Assembly: GCA_017483425.1 (NCBI GenBank)
Contig: JAFUWM010000154.1
Location: forward strand, 1 to 14,992
Reading direction: 5' to 3'
Length of the DNA: 14,992 nt
Origin: Lachnospiraceae bacterium
Lineage (GTDB): Bacteria > Bacillota > Clostridia > Lachnospirales > Lachnospiraceae
Shown piece after piece: positions 1 to 7,005 of the stretch. The stretch's first letter is position 1; every line of letters begins with the position of its first letter. The translations under genes and the position numbers were made by a program. Under the pieces are notes generated by a model. The model was not told the origin of the DNA. It saw only the letters and a list, made by a program, of their open reading frames with translations, and did not search any database.

Positions 1-311
1 CCCTTATATCCTCCCCTTATCCGGGAAAGAGTATTTACGGCTCCGATCTCAAGCGCCGCGTCGTCAAGCTCCGTGACATACTGCATGACCTCGACCTTAT
101 GCGGCACTGTGACATTGAGACCCTCTATTCCAAGCGCATATGCTCCCTCTACGGCCTCTTCAAGTCTCCTCGCTTTTACATGAAAAGGGACATAAACCAC
201 ATTGTCCCCAAGCTTGTCAGCCAGCAGATTATGTATAGCGGGGCTTCCCGTATGCTCTATGGGATCACCTATTACCCCCAGTATCTTTGTGCTTCCGTTC
301 ACATTATTCAT
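1..311 (-). CDS. aroE: Shikimate dehydrogenase, N-terminal part (cut by window edge)
   Basis: The 103 visible codons form the N-terminal substrate-binding domain of AroE, which reduces 3-dehydroshikimate to shikimate with NADPH in the cytoplasmic route to chorismate and aromatic amino acids. Near the start lies GVIGDPIEHTGSPAIHN, matching the family's shikimate-binding loop (usually HSxSP; here the first Ser is Thr). NVTVPHK carries the catalytic Lys, and IGAVNT carries the substrate-binding Asn. The catalytic Asp and the NADP-binding Rossmann half would lie beyond coordinate 1 and cannot be judged. The ATG at 311-309 overlaps the yqeG stop as ATGA, so translation is probably coupled. A YdiB-type quinate/shikimate dehydrogenase is possible but less likely. 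Confidence 0.93.
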   Translation of the reverse strand, partial: MNNVNGSTKILGVIGDPIEHTGSPAIHNLLADKLGDNVVYVPFHVKARRLEEAVEGAYALGIEGLNVTVPHKVEVMQYVTELDDAALEIGAVNTLSRIRGGYK

Positions 312-823
312 AAAAGATCTTCCACGCTCCTTTTCCTGTGAGTGATCATATATATCCATACTATGACTGTTTCCGGTATTCTTTTAAGATGTATCTGTAT
401 CTCTTCATGTGAAGCGATCCTGCGGACCATTATGCTCTTTAAGCCTGCGTTATTCGCCCCCCATATATCGGTAAAAAGCTGATCCCCTACGGCAAAGGTC
501 GTATCCCTGTCTGTAGACATCTTATCCATTGCCTTCAGATAGCCATCGGCTTTGGGCTTTCCAGCCTTATATATATACTCGCATCCTACGGCATCAGCAA
601 AATCCCTTACCCTGGGCTCCTTATTGTTTGAGACAACGGCAGACCTGAAGCCTGTGTTTCTCAATTTCTCAAACAGATGGACAGCCTTATCAGTTGCGGG
701 CTCATTATGCTCCACAAGTGTATTATCTATATCAAATATTATGCCTCTGTAGCCCCTCTCCCACAGCAGATTATAATCTATGCTGTAGGTTCCTTCGCAC
801 ATGGCATATGGGAAAATACGCAT
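308..823 (-). CDS. yqeG: YqeG family HAD-IIIA phosphatase
   Basis: 171-residue cytoplasmic protein of the HAD superfamily, subfamily IIIA. The order of motifs is complete: DIDNT (residues 31-35, nucleophile and acid/base Asp), SNN (65-67, motif II), KAGKP (86-90, motif III Lys) and GDQLFTD (113-119, motif IV acidic pair). YqeG proteins are assumed to be phosphatases; the physiological substrate is not established. I place the start at the ATG 823-821. The product then begins MRIFPYAM, which lines up with known YqeG N-termini. The open frame extends 13 codons further to an ATG at 862, but that codon lies inside a perfect hairpin and adds residues unlike the family. The ribosome binding site of the chosen start is weak (AAGTGAG close to the ATG). 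It lies downstream of ftsZ-nrdR and overlaps aroE by 4 nt; yqeG next to aroE is common in Firmicutes. Confidence 0.9.
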   Translation of the reverse strand: MRIFPYAMCEGTYSIDYNLLWERGYRGIIFDIDNTLVEHNEPATDKAVHLFEKLRNTGFRSAVVSNNKEPRVRDFADAVGCEYIYKAGKPKADGYLKAMDKMSTDRDTTFAVGDQLFTDIWGANNAGLKSIMVRRIASHEEIQIHLKRIPETVIVWIYMITHRKRSVEDLL

Positions 824-833
824 GATCTCACTT

Positions 834-863
834 AAAACTGATGCCCTGCTTTTGCAGGGCATC
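834..863 (-). terminator. Perfect 10-bp stem-loop between nrdR and yqeG
   Basis: On the minus strand the arms GATGCCCTGC (863-854) and GCAGGGCATC (849-840) pair perfectly around an AAAA loop. The 3' arm is followed by AGTTTTAAG, a short T run (837-834). This looks like a weak intrinsic terminator or attenuator that would lower transcription from ftsZ-nrdR into yqeG-aroE. The T run is too short for a confident terminator, and an mRNA-stabilising or processing hairpin is an alternative. The second arm ends 16 nt before the chosen yqeG start. Confidence 0.55.
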
Positions 864-868
864 CACTC

Positions 869-1324
869 TTACGAATTATTAAGTACCTTTTTAAGCTCGT
901 CCACAAAGGTGTTTACATCCTTGAATTCCCTGTAAACCGACGCGAAACGCACATAGGCGACGGCATCCAGATCTTTGAGCTTATTCATTATGAGTTCTCC
1001 GATGACCGAGCTTCCTATCTCACGCTCCTCGAGCTCATATATTTCCTTTTCGACCTCATCTATCATGAGGTTAATCTTTTCAGCCGATACCGGTCTTTTA
1101 TGGCAGGCACGCAGGATACCGCGCTCCATCTTTTCCCTGTCATATGTTTCCCTGTTATTGTCTTTTTTAATGACGATAAGAGGTATCGTCTCAACCTTTT
1201 CGTATGTAGTGAAGCGCTTGCCGCACTCGTCACATACTCTTCTCCGCCTTATTGAATTGTTTTCTTCAGCCGGTCTTGAATCAATAACCCTGATATTCTC
1301 ATGACCGCAAAAAGGACATCTCAT
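869..1324 (-). CDS. nrdR: Transcriptional repressor NrdR (ribonucleotide reductase regulator)
   Basis: 151 residues, the usual NrdR length. The N-terminal zinc ribbon has Cys3, Cys6, Cys31 and Cys34 with the typical DSRP and RRRRxCxxCxxRFTTYE segments. The ATP-cone follows from about residue 46 (VIKKDNNRETYDREKM) to about 136. NrdR senses ATP/dATP through the ATP-cone and represses ribonucleotide reductase genes by binding NrdR boxes in their promoters, so its targets are elsewhere in the genome. The ATG at 1324 has a GGGAGAG ribosome binding site a few bases upstream. It starts 24 nt after the ftsZ stop with no terminator between, so it is probably co-transcribed with ftsZ. A hairpin follows its stop codon. 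Confidence 0.97.
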   Translation of the reverse strand: MRCPFCGHENIRVIDSRPAEENNSIRRRRVCDECGKRFTTYEKVETIPLIVIKKDNNRETYDREKMERGILRACHKRPVSAEKINLMIDEVEKEIYELEEREIGSSVIGELIMNKLKDLDAVAYVRFASVYREFKDVNTFVDELKKVLNNS

Positions 1325-1348
1325 ATTCTCTCCCTTTCCTTATAGTGC

Positions 1349-2632
1349 TCAGTGCCGTTTCAGGAAATCCGGTATATTAATGCTCTTAGGCTCAACCCTG
1401 CTTATCGTTACCGGCTCGGTCGGAGTCGCCGGAGCAGGTCTTCCCGCCGGAGTCTGGGTCACTCCGCTTCCTCCCTGATGGGAAAGATTAGCCGTACCAC
1501 CGGTTCCGAGAACCTGAACACTGTCTGTCTGGGGCGTGATCGGCCTCATGCCGCTGAGACTGCTCATCCCTCCGGCACCGAGAACTCCCTGATTGCCGAA
1601 GTTCAGACCACCGGCCATGCCTCCCATGCCGCCGGCAAACATATTTGGCGCCTTGGCCTTCTCCTGCTGTTTCTGCTCTTCGATACTGATAAGACCCGTC
1701 GCTATAACTGTGACCGATATCGTATCATCATTTACATCTCCGGAATTATCCGTTCCGAATATGACATCCGCGTCAGGATCAATAAGATTATTGAGGAAGT
1801 CTGATATCGAATATACGTCCTCATTCGTCACATTACCCGTTATATTGTAGATAAGGTTCTTTGCACCGTCGAGCTTGGTATCAAGCAGCGGATTCTCTAC
1901 TGCTTTCTTGACGGCATCCATGGCTCTGCTCTCGCCCTTACCCGAGCCCATACCGATATGAGCCACACCCTTATCGTGCATGGTAGTCCTGACATCCGCA
2001 AAGTCGACATTCATGAGGGCTTCGCCCGTGATCAGATCCGTGATTCCCTGAACCGACTGCTGCAGCACCTCATCCGCTTTCTTAAACGACTCCTCGAAAG
2101 GAAGCTTGGGATCGAGTGCCCTCAGCTTATCGTTGGGTATTACCGTATATGTATCAACGCTGTCGGCAAGCTTTGCTATCCCTGCCTCCGCCTTTTTCAT
2201 TCTGCCTCTGGATTCAAAAGAGAAAGGTTTGGTAACTATCGCCGTCGTCAGGATTCCCATTTCCTTGGCTGCCCTCGCTATGACAGGCGCCGCTCCCGTG
2301 CCGGTTCCTCCGCCCATGCCGCAGGTGATAAATACCATATCGTATCCTTCTATACGGCTCTTTATCTCATCTATCGTCTCCTCGGCTGCTTTTTCTCCTC
2401 TTTCGGGGTCAGCCCCCGCACCGAGTCCTTTCGTGAGCTTCTGCCCTATCTGTACATAGTTAGGCGCTTTACAGCTCCTCAGATCCTTGAGATCAGTATT
2501 AACGGCCATAAGCTCGACACCTCTTATGCCCACATCGACCATCCGGTTCAGAGCGTTGTTTCCTGCTCCTCCCACTCCTATGACCATGATCTTGCAAGCG
2601 TACTCTGAAGCGTCAGATTTCATCTCAAACAC
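1349..2632 (-). CDS. ftsZ: Cell division protein FtsZ
   Basis: 427-residue tubulin-like GTPase that polymerises into the Z ring at midcell and recruits the divisome. Visible features are the nucleotide-binding GVGGAGNNALNRM (residues 19-31), the tubulin signature GGGTGTG (108-114), and NVDFADVR (208-215) with the acidic T7 residues that trigger GTP hydrolysis in the neighbouring subunit. A disordered Gly/Met/Pro-rich linker spans about 320-415. The conserved C-terminal peptide NIPDFLKRH ends the protein and would bind membrane tethers such as SepF or FtsA. The start is GTG at 2632-2630, with AGGAGG (2645-2640) 7 nt upstream; the in-frame ATG at 2623 has worse spacing. A 99-nt gap with its own candidate promoter separates it from divIB, so it can be expressed apart from the rest of the dcw cluster. 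No ftsA lies next to it. Confidence 0.99.
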   Translation of the reverse strand: MFEMKSDASEYACKIMVIGVGGAGNNALNRMVDVGIRGVELMAVNTDLKDLRSCKAPNYVQIGQKLTKGLGAGADPERGEKAAEETIDEIKSRIEGYDMVFITCGMGGGTGTGAAPVIARAAKEMGILTTAIVTKPFSFESRGRMKKAEAGIAKLADSVDTYTVIPNDKLRALDPKLPFEESFKKADEVLQQSVQGITDLITGEALMNVDFADVRTTMHDKGVAHIGMGSGKGESRAMDAVKKAVENPLLDTKLDGAKNLIYNITGNVTNEDVYSISDFLNNLIDPDADVIFGTDNSGDVNDDTISVTVIATGLISIEEQKQQEKAKAPNMFAGGMGGMAGGLNFGNQGVLGAGGMSSLSGMRPITPQTDSVQVLGTGGTANLSHQGGSGVTQTPAGRPAPATPTEPVTISRVEPKSINIPDFLKRH

Positions 2633-2639
2633 AACAAAT

Positions 2640-2645
2640 CCTCCT
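2640..2645 (-). promoter_or_regulatory. Shine-Dalgarno of ftsZ, deciding a GTG start
   Basis: A perfect AGGAGG on the minus strand sits 7 nt upstream of GTG 2632-2630, but 16 nt from the next in-frame ATG at 2623. This supports the GTG as the true start and suggests strong translation, as expected for an abundant protein. Confidence 0.8.
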
Positions 2646-2692
2646 CAAAACCCTTCCTCTATAAACCTAAAATCTTTTAAAGGCTAACTTAC

Positions 2693-2721
2693 ATAATAAC
2701 TTCTATGTCAAAATTACGCAA
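2693..2721 (-). promoter_or_regulatory. Candidate sigma-A promoter for ftsZ
   Basis: In the 99-nt AT-rich gap between divIB and ftsZ, TTGCGT (2721-2716) is followed after 17 nt by TATTAT (2698-2693). The -10 matches 5 of 6 consensus bases and the -35 matches 3 of 6. The transcript would start near 2686 with a leader of about 54 nt that includes the AGGAGG. A TTGACA at 2711-2706 has no usable -10 at the right distance. This is a pattern match only, with no experimental support. Confidence 0.4.
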
Positions 2722-2731
2722 GACAAAATTT

Positions 2732-3451
2732 TCATTCATCCTTTTCAAAGGTCACATACCCTTCGTCTCTGTCAACGGAATAGTTCTCCAGATGAAGCTC
2801 TCCTGCAAGTCCGGTTATATTATTTATCACACTTTTCAGCTTCATCATCTTCTCATCTATGTTTTCCATAGTGCCGAGCACGACCCTTGCATCCCCGAAA
2901 TATAACGTTATATTCATGTCATCGTCAAAATAAATGCGGTCAGCCCTGATATCGTATTTGTCAAAAAGCTGTGTGATCGCAAGTATCGTGGAAAATACCT
3001 CGTCATCCGGCACCGGCAGGGGTTTATACAATACACATTCATCGAAAGTAAGTCCAGTCACATACGGTATTCCGGGTATCATCTCGGTGGAAGCCTCTAC
3101 CACGATGCCGTCCCTGTCAAAATACATATATCTGCCAAGGTATTTTACAAATCCCGCCACGGCCTTTTCATATACATTTATAGTAACCGCGTTCGGAGAG
3201 TCAATGCTCACATCCATTCTCTCTATGAAAGGAACATCCGTCACGGACTTATTTCTGTATTTAAGGTACAGATACAGCGAATTATGACCCAAAGGACCGG
3301 AAAGCACCATATCCTCTATCTGCTCGCCCGTATACTGCGTATTTCCCGTGACCGAAACATCCTCTACATCAAAATAAACCCATACGGCGGCAACGGCAAC
3401 TAGGATCACCGCCGCTACTATAACGGCTATGATCGGCCTTTTGTCGTACAT
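2732..3451 (-). CDS. divIB: Cell division protein DivIB/FtsQ
   Basis: 239-residue bitopic membrane protein with a very short cytoplasmic tail (about 6 residues). One membrane segment spans about 7-27 and is rich in Ile/Val/Ala. An extracellular POTRA domain (about 28-98, VEDVSVTGNTQYTGEQI) is followed by the FtsQ/DivIB beta domain (to about 225, ending near LHLENYS). DivIB/FtsQ forms a complex with FtsL and DivIC/FtsB that regulates the septal FtsW-PBP synthase. Identity rests on the POTRA-like region, topology and position after ftsW and before ftsZ, because primary sequence in this family is poorly conserved. The ATG is 1 nt after the ftsW stop (TGATATG), which implies translational coupling. 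The cytoplasmic tail is short compared with many FtsQ proteins. Confidence 0.88.
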   Translation of the reverse strand: MYDKRPIIAVIVAAVILVAVAAVWVYFDVEDVSVTGNTQYTGEQIEDMVLSGPLGHNSLYLYLKYRNKSVTDVPFIERMDVSIDSPNAVTINVYEKAVAGFVKYLGRYMYFDRDGIVVEASTEMIPGIPYVTGLTFDECVLYKPLPVPDDEVFSTILAITQLFDKYDIRADRIYFDDDMNITLYFGDARVVLGTMENIDEKMMKLKSVINNITGLAGELHLENYSVDRDEGYVTFEKDE

Positions 3452-3452
3452 A

Positions 3453-4616
3453 TCATCCCATCCTGATCGACCTTGATACGGAAAGCGCTATGCCGATCTC
3501 CGTAAGCAAAAAGACCGAGGATGATCCTCCATACGAAATGAAAGGCAGCGTTATTCCCGTATTCAGTAAAGTATTTGTCACAACCGCGATATTTAATACA
3601 ACCTGCAGGGCAAAGTGGGTCATTACTCCGGTAACAAGCAGCGAGCCGAAAAGATCCGGCGCGTTGGTAGCTATCATAAGAAGATGATAAATAAGCATTA
3701 TGAACAGTAAAATGACCGCAAGAGCCCCAAACATGCCAAGCTCCTCGCATATGATCGAAAAGATCATATCATTCTGAGCCTCGGGCACAAATCCCAGCTT
3801 CTGAGTGCTCTGCCCAAGCCCTTTGCCTAAAACACCTCCGGAGCCAATGGAGTATAGCGCCTGAAGCGTCTGAAATCCTCTGTTTGAAGCGTAAGCCTCC
3901 GGGTCAAGCCATGCCTTTATCCTTCCAAGGCGGTATGACAGCTCCGCAGGAATTATATTGTGAGCTATTACATACACTATAAGCATTGCAATGGTCACCA
4001 GTACCGCAGCCAGAATAATATAAGGCGCGCTCTTCGGGCTTGCTATGAAAAGCATGATATACACTATCGCGAATATGATTATGGCCGAACTCAGATTATC
4101 GGTTATACTGTAGACCATCAGCGCCGGTACCGCTGCCAGGATTATCGTTTTGATAATACCTCTTAAATGCTGTACGCGCTTAAGATTACCGCACACATAC
4201 GCCGAGAAAAAAACGATCACGCCTACTTTCGCGACCTCGGCAGGCTGCAGCGAAAGTCCGAGGTTCAGCCATCGTCTCGCTCCGTTTATCGTCATTCCCA
4301 GAGGCGTCAGTACGAGCGCTATCAGCACAAGCGATACGAAGTAAGCGGGCCATGCAAATTTCTTCAAAACATGATAATCAACCTTCGATATGCCCGCCAT
4401 GGCCAAAAGCCCCAGAAGCGTCGCCCTCAGCTGGCTCATAAGATAATAATTCGCTTTTCTTCCGGCACGAACCGCAGAATACGCGCTCGCCGAATATATC
4501 ATTATAAGTCCGAACACGACAAGAAAAAGGACGATAAAGATAAGACTTCTGTCCGCCTGTCCCTGTATCTTTTCTTTTTTTACAGGTCTTACCCTGACTC
4601 TTCTTGCCGTATCCAA
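3453..4616 (-). CDS. ftsW: Septal peptidoglycan polymerase FtsW (SEDS family)
   Basis: 387-residue polytopic SEDS protein with about ten membrane segments, beginning near residue 25 after a basic cytoplasmic tail. Early SEDS features are visible (GLIMIYSASAYSA). The conserved region PEAQNDMIFSIICEELGMFGA matches the family's FxxxxxDFIFxxxxEExG signature, though the usual Thr-Asp is Asn-Asp here. The end carries LPFISYGGSS, a hallmark of FtsW/RodA/SpoVE. FtsW polymerises lipid II into glycan strands together with a class B PBP, which is encoded three genes upstream. The start is TTG at 4616-4614, with AGAGGG (4631-4626) 9 nt upstream; no ATG or GTG suits better. The gap to murD is 22 nt. SpoVE is a close paralogue, but the vegetative dcw setting favours FtsW. 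Confidence 0.95.
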   Translation of the reverse strand: MDTARRVRVRPVKKEKIQGQADRSLIFIVLFLVVFGLIMIYSASAYSAVRAGRKANYYLMSQLRATLLGLLAMAGISKVDYHVLKKFAWPAYFVSLVLIALVLTPLGMTINGARRWLNLGLSLQPAEVAKVGVIVFFSAYVCGNLKRVQHLRGIIKTIILAAVPALMVYSITDNLSSAIIIFAIVYIMLFIASPKSAPYIILAAVLVTIAMLIVYVIAHNIIPAELSYRLGRIKAWLDPEAYASNRGFQTLQALYSIGSGGVLGKGLGQSTQKLGFVPEAQNDMIFSIICEELGMFGALAVILLFIMLIYHLLMIATNAPDLFGSLLVTGVMTHFALQVVLNIAVVTNTLLNTGITLPFISYGGSSSVFLLTEIGIALSVSRSIRMG

Positions 4617-4638
4617 ATACTGTTTCCCTCTGACTTGC

Positions 4639-6021
4639 TTAATCCTCAGGCAGAGCGTTCACAAGCTCCTTAAATATCCTGCCCCGCTCCTCAAAGTTGG
4701 TAAACATCCCCCAGCTTGCGCATGCGGGAGACAAAAGCACAGCCTCACCCGATTCCGAAAGCTCGTATGATTTTTGAACTGCCTCATCCATCGAAGAAAC
4801 CATGACTATATCATTGAACCCGTGCTCCCTTGCGCATTCCGCGATCTTATCGGCAGTCTGTCCTAAAAGCACGAGATATTTTACTTTGCCGTCAAAGGCA
4901 TCTATCCATTCATCATATGAAGATTTCTTGTCGAAACCTCCGCCTATCAGAACGGTCTTTTTCTTCATTGCCTTAATGCCCTTTATCGCGGCATCGGGAT
5001 TTGTTCCCTTGGAATCATTATAATAATCCACGCCTTTTACGGTCTTCACATATTCTATCCTGTGCTCTACCGCCTTAAATGAGCGTATCGTATCAGTTAT
5101 AATATCCATGGGAACTCCGTATGCGTAAGTCATCCCTATTGCCGCCATTACATTTTCATAATTATGCGTGCCTATAAGGAGCATATCGTTCACATCTATA
5201 ACGTTAATGTCGTTATACATGATCATATCGCCGTTCATATGGAGCACATCGCACCCCGCAGACTTCGCGGATTCATAATCAGTCCTTGTAAAATATATGA
5301 CCCTGCAGCCGACCCTCTTTCCGAAGTCCCTGGTATACTCATCATCAAAATTAAGCACGATCACGTCATCCTTAGTCTGTCTCAGGGCGATACGCTCCTT
5401 TACGCTCACATAGTTTTCCATCGTATAGTGACGGTTCAGATGATCCGGCGTGATATTTAGTATCGAGGAAACCCTGGGTCTGAAAGTATCAGTCGTCTCA
5501 AGCTGGAATGAGGATATCTCCGCTACGACTATACTGTCATCCTTAGTGTCGAGCGCGACAGCCGTATACGGATTCCCTATGTTTCCCACGACATAGGTAT
5601 CCCCTCCGCGTTCCTTAGTATAATTGCTGCATATCTCTCCCACAAGCGTGGTGGTCGTGGTCTTTCCGTTAGTGCCTGTGATAGCAAGCACATCCCCGCG
5701 GGCATACTCATACGCAAGCTCTATTTCTCCCGATATCCTTACACCTCTGCCTCTAAGCTCCTCTACGAGAGGATTGTCTATGGGAACCCCGGGGGATATG
5801 ACAACTTCCTCAAGACCTTTCTTCACTTTCTCCGGAAGCTCCCCTACATAAATATCGATCTCTGTCTCTTCCATGAACTTTCTTTTGATATCATCTATCA
5901 GAAGCTTATCATTGGAATCAAAAAGAGAAACCTTTGCTCCCGATCTTAAAAGAAGCGAGGCCGCGTTTATCCCGCTTATGCCGCTTCCTATCACAAGTAC
6001 GTTTTTTCCATTAAGCATCAT
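4639..6021 (-). CDS. murD: UDP-N-acetylmuramoyl-L-alanine--D-glutamate ligase
   Basis: 460-residue cytoplasmic Mur ligase that adds D-Glu to UDP-MurNAc-L-Ala using ATP. The N-terminal Rossmann-like domain has VLVIGSGISGINAA (residues 8-21). The central ATP-binding domain has GTNGKTT (116-122), and the C-terminal domain has YNDSKGTNPDA and GGGFDK, typical of MurD. I choose the ATG at 6021 because AAGGAG (6033-6028) lies 6 nt upstream. The frame is open to 6045, but that start would overlap mraY by 14 nt and lacks a ribosome binding site. The ATG at 6018 is an equal alternative differing by one residue. It follows mraY with a 10-nt gap. Confidence 0.97.
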   Translation of the reverse strand: MMLNGKNVLVIGSGISGINAASLLLRSGAKVSLFDSNDKLLIDDIKRKFMEETEIDIYVGELPEKVKKGLEEVVISPGVPIDNPLVEELRGRGVRISGEIELAYEYARGDVLAITGTNGKTTTTTLVGEICSNYTKERGGDTYVVGNIGNPYTAVALDTKDDSIVVAEISSFQLETTDTFRPRVSSILNITPDHLNRHYTMENYVSVKERIALRQTKDDVIVLNFDDEYTRDFGKRVGCRVIYFTRTDYESAKSAGCDVLHMNGDMIMYNDINVIDVNDMLLIGTHNYENVMAAIGMTYAYGVPMDIITDTIRSFKAVEHRIEYVKTVKGVDYYNDSKGTNPDAAIKGIKAMKKKTVLIGGGFDKKSSYDEWIDAFDGKVKYLVLLGQTADKIAECAREHGFNDIVMVSSMDEAVQKSYELSESGEAVLLSPACASWGMFTNFEERGRIFKELVNALPED

Positions 6022-6027
6022 CAATAT

Positions 6028-6033
6028 CTCCTT
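6028..6033 (-). promoter_or_regulatory. Shine-Dalgarno of murD, deciding the start
   Basis: AAGGAG on the minus strand overlaps the mraY stop codon and sits 6 nt before ATG 6021-6019. It supports that start over the upstream in-frame codon at 6045. Confidence 0.75.
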
Positions 6034-7003
6034 AAATAGCAACAAAGGCTACTACAATAAGAAGCACCGTTGCAAGTGTGAATATAAGCACTACCTTTGT
6101 TTCGCTCCATCCGGAAAGCTCAAAATGATGGTGTATAGGCGCCATTTTGAAGAACCTTTTGCCTCCTGTCGCCTTAAAATAAAGAACCTGTATGATTACG
6201 GAAAGTACCTCCGCAAAGTAGATGAACGCGGCAATTATAAGGTATATCGGCATATTCATTATTATGAATGAAGATGCTGCGAACCCGCCGAGCGCAAGCG
6301 ACCCCGTGTCTCCCATAAATACCTTCGCGGGATGATGGTTATATACCAGAAAGCCCAGCATGCATCCCAAAAAAGCCATGGAAGCCGGGGCAATGCCGGC
6401 GTTTGTTACGGCAGATGAGGCTGTCACGAAAAGCGTTATGACAGCGGTAACCGATGCAGCAAGCCCGTCAAGTCCATCCGTGAAGTTGGCACCGTTTACC
6501 GCGCCGCAGATCGCCAATATCTCAAGAGGTATCGCGAGAACTCCAAAAGACGCTATAAACGCCGTGCCTCCCGTAAAGAACGAGCTGAAAGGTATCCTCA
6601 TATCAAATGATATATTTGTAAAAAGGTGAACGGTAAAAAGCACCGCACAAGCCGCCGCGATCTGAAGCAGCAGCTTCTGCCATGCTCTGAGTCCCAGATT
6701 ATGGTGCCTTATGACCTTTAAGTAATCATCGCTAAATCCTATAAGCGCAAAACAGATCACAGCCGTAAAAACAGGTATTATATTCCTGTGATCCGGCAGA
6801 TAAAAGCACATGACGGCGATCCACGGTACAAGGAAAATGATCCCTCCCATTGTGGGCGTACCGTTCTTCACCTTATGTGAGGCGGGTCCCTCTTCCCTCT
6901 CCGTCTGCGCAGCGCGAAGCTTCACAAGCAGCGGCAGGACTATTCTGCCGAATATAACCGTCAGTATGAATGAGCTAAACAAAGGCAAAATGTATTCCGT
7001 CAT
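6032..7003 (-). CDS. mraY: Phospho-N-acetylmuramoyl-pentapeptide transferase
   Basis: 323-residue integral membrane enzyme that transfers phospho-MurNAc-pentapeptide to undecaprenyl phosphate to give lipid I on the cytoplasmic face. Family motifs appear in order: GTPTMGGI (about residues 48-55), the Asp pair in FSDDYLK (about 90-96), NFTDGLDGLA (about 173-182), and the HHHFEL histidines near residue 288. About ten membrane segments are visible. The frame is open from a TTG at 7009. I prefer the ATG at 7003-7001 because GGAG lies 8 nt upstream, and the TTG would be only 2 nt from it. With this start the gene begins 2 nt after the PBP stop. Confidence 0.97.
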   Translation of the reverse strand: MTEYILPLFSSFILTVIFGRIVLPLLVKLRAAQTEREEGPASHKVKNGTPTMGGIIFLVPWIAVMCFYLPDHRNIIPVFTAVICFALIGFSDDYLKVIRHHNLGLRAWQKLLLQIAAACAVLFTVHLFTNISFDMRIPFSSFFTGGTAFIASFGVLAIPLEILAICGAVNGANFTDGLDGLAASVTAVITLFVTASSAVTNAGIAPASMAFLGCMLGFLVYNHHPAKVFMGDTGSLALGGFAASSFIIMNMPIYLIIAAFIYFAEVLSVIIQVLYFKATGGKRFFKMAPIHHHFELSGWSETKVVLIFTLATVLLIVVAFVAI

Positions 7004-7005
7004 GA

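Noticed and set aside
1958..2608. 216-codon open frame on the plus strand opposite ftsZ
   Set aside because: It is fully antisense to a certain gene, has no recognisable domain, and is an expected by-product of codon bias in ftsZ.
2706..2711. Perfect TTGACA (minus strand) in the divIB-ftsZ gap
   Set aside because: No -10-like hexamer lies 16-18 nt downstream; the TTGCGT/TATTAT pair in the same gap has better geometry.
3427..3750. 107-codon minus-strand frame over the ftsW-divIB junction
   Set aside because: It lies within two well-supported genes in another frame and resembles no family.
4167..4673. 168-codon plus-strand open frame opposite ftsW and the end of murD
   Set aside because: It is very rich in Arg/Lys/His and Tyr, as expected when a hydrophobic membrane gene is read on the opposite strand.
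6022..6045. Upstream extension of murD to 6045
   Set aside because: It would overlap mraY by 14 nt and lacks a ribosome binding site, while AAGGAG is well placed for the ATG at 6021.
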